From Testudinibacter aquarius (GTDB lineage: Bacteria > Pseudomonadota > Gammaproteobacteria > Enterobacterales > Pasteurellaceae), in contig NZ_SMCP01000003.1 in the NCBI RefSeq assembly GCF_004342725.1, positions 103,068 through 167,067 of the forward strand: 64,000 bases of DNA, written 5' to 3'. Numbering within the stretch: the stretch's first letter is position 1; every line of letters begins with the position of its first letter. Positions 63,507 to 64,000 of the stretch are shown here, piece by piece. The notes under the pieces were generated by a model. That model saw nothing but the letters and a program-made list of their open reading frames with translations, did not search any database and was not told the origin of the DNA. The translations under genes were made by a program, and so were the position numbers.

Positions 63507-64000
63507 ATGGCATGCTATTTTGAAAAGATTGATCAAATTAAATATGAAGGTAAAAACAGCACCAACCCTTTTGCTTACCGCTACTACGATGCAAATAAAG
63601 TTGTGTTGGGCAAAACCATGGCTGAGCATCTGCGCTTGGCGGTCTGTTATTGGCACACGTTTTGTTGGAATGGAACGGATATGTTCGGTAGTGGTTCGTT
63701 AGATCGTCCTTGGCAACAAGCACAACCTCCATTAGAAGCGGCAAAACAAAAAGCCGATATCGCCTTTGAATTTATTAAAAAACTGAATGTGCCGTACTAC
63801 TGCTTTCACGATATCGATGTTGCACCGGAAGGTAATTCGTTCAAAGAATATCTGCATAATTTCTCAACCATCGTCGATGTTTTGGCTGAGAAACAAGCAC
63901 AAAGTGGGATTAAATTGCTGTGGGGAACAGCGAACTGTTTTACCAATCCACGTTATATGTCAGGTGCGGCAAGCAACCCAAACCCTGAAGTCTTTGCTTG
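63507..64000 (+). CDS. xylA: Xylose isomerase (5' part, cut by window end)
   Basis: The first 164 codons of XylA are present. The enzyme turns D-xylose into D-xylulose. The text [23 protein letters not shown], cited in part as [15 protein letters not shown], is typical. His101 and Asp104 in YCFHDID are the catalytic pair. Two tryptophans near residues 49-54 (WHTFCW) line the pocket. The ATG at 63507 follows CAGGAG. xylB is expected downstream, outside the window. Confidence 0.95.
   Translation, partial: MACYFEKIDQIKYEGKNSTNPFAYRYYDANKVVLGKTMAEHLRLAVCYWHTFCWNGTDMFGSGSLDRPWQQAQPPLEAAKQKADIAFEFIKKLNVPYYCFHDIDVAPEGNSFKEYLHNFSTIVDVLAEKQAQSGIKLLWGTANCFTNPRYMSGAASNPNPEVFA

Overview
The window is bacterial chromosome from the family Pasteurellaceae. 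The best evidence is the Haemophilus-type DNA uptake sequence (core AAGTGCGGT or its complement). It recurs dozens of times, both inside genes and as head-to-head pairs that form terminator-like hairpins. Gene content and order (yheO-tusDCB-rpsL-rpsG-fusA-tuf, secE-nusG-rplKAJL-rpoBC, ygiW-qseBC, hemCDXY) fit a gammaproteobacterium. I cannot name the genus from sequence alone.

Layout. 1-300: edge of a repeat cluster. 345-4153: PLP phosphatase ybhA, the ygiW-qseB-qseC stress/two-component operon and a small membrane protein. 4247-9823: leucine operon leuL-leuA-leuB-leuC-leuD on the minus strand, with a leucine-rich leader peptide and attenuator; a DUF559 nuclease gene bracketed by inverted stem-loop repeats sits between leuA and leuB. 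10115-14487: a molbindin-like protein and an FNR-type anaerobic S-/N-oxide reductase pair (pentahaem cytochrome plus molybdoenzyme). 14644-20345: glmS with a DeoR-family regulator, then hupA, yjaG, hemE and nudC. 20470-32546: rpoC, rpoB, rplL, rplJ, rplA, rplK, nusG and secE. 32970-37765: an AT-rich plus-strand operon for unsaturated glycosaminoglycan disaccharides (GH88 hydrolase, mannose-family PTS IIB/IIC/IID/IIA, GntR regulator). 37847-44169: tuf, fusA, rpsG, rpsL, tusBCD and yheO. 44234-55000: fkpA, slyX, fabR, oxyR, hemCDXY, cfa and hslVU. 55079-64000: a xylose/xyloside region with xylR, an MFS transporter, a GH43 beta-xylosidase, xylFGH and the start of xylA.

How it works together. Most of the window is core machinery (transcription, translation, haem, leucine and proteolysis genes). 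Three accessory parts stand out. The first is the repeat/DUF559 element in the leucine operon: terminal inverted repeats of about 45 bp surround a PD-(D/E)XK-like nuclease gene, and short repeat-only units occur nearby, so it looks like an autonomous element with non-autonomous derivatives. The second is the glycosaminoglycan PTS operon lodged between tuf and secE; it has no uptake sequence that I could find. The third is the xyloside pair inserted between xylH and xylR. Readable regulatory sites include FNR, CRP, QseB/PmrA-type and DeoR-type boxes, several sigma-70 promoters, the rplJ (L10) leader and the leu attenuator.
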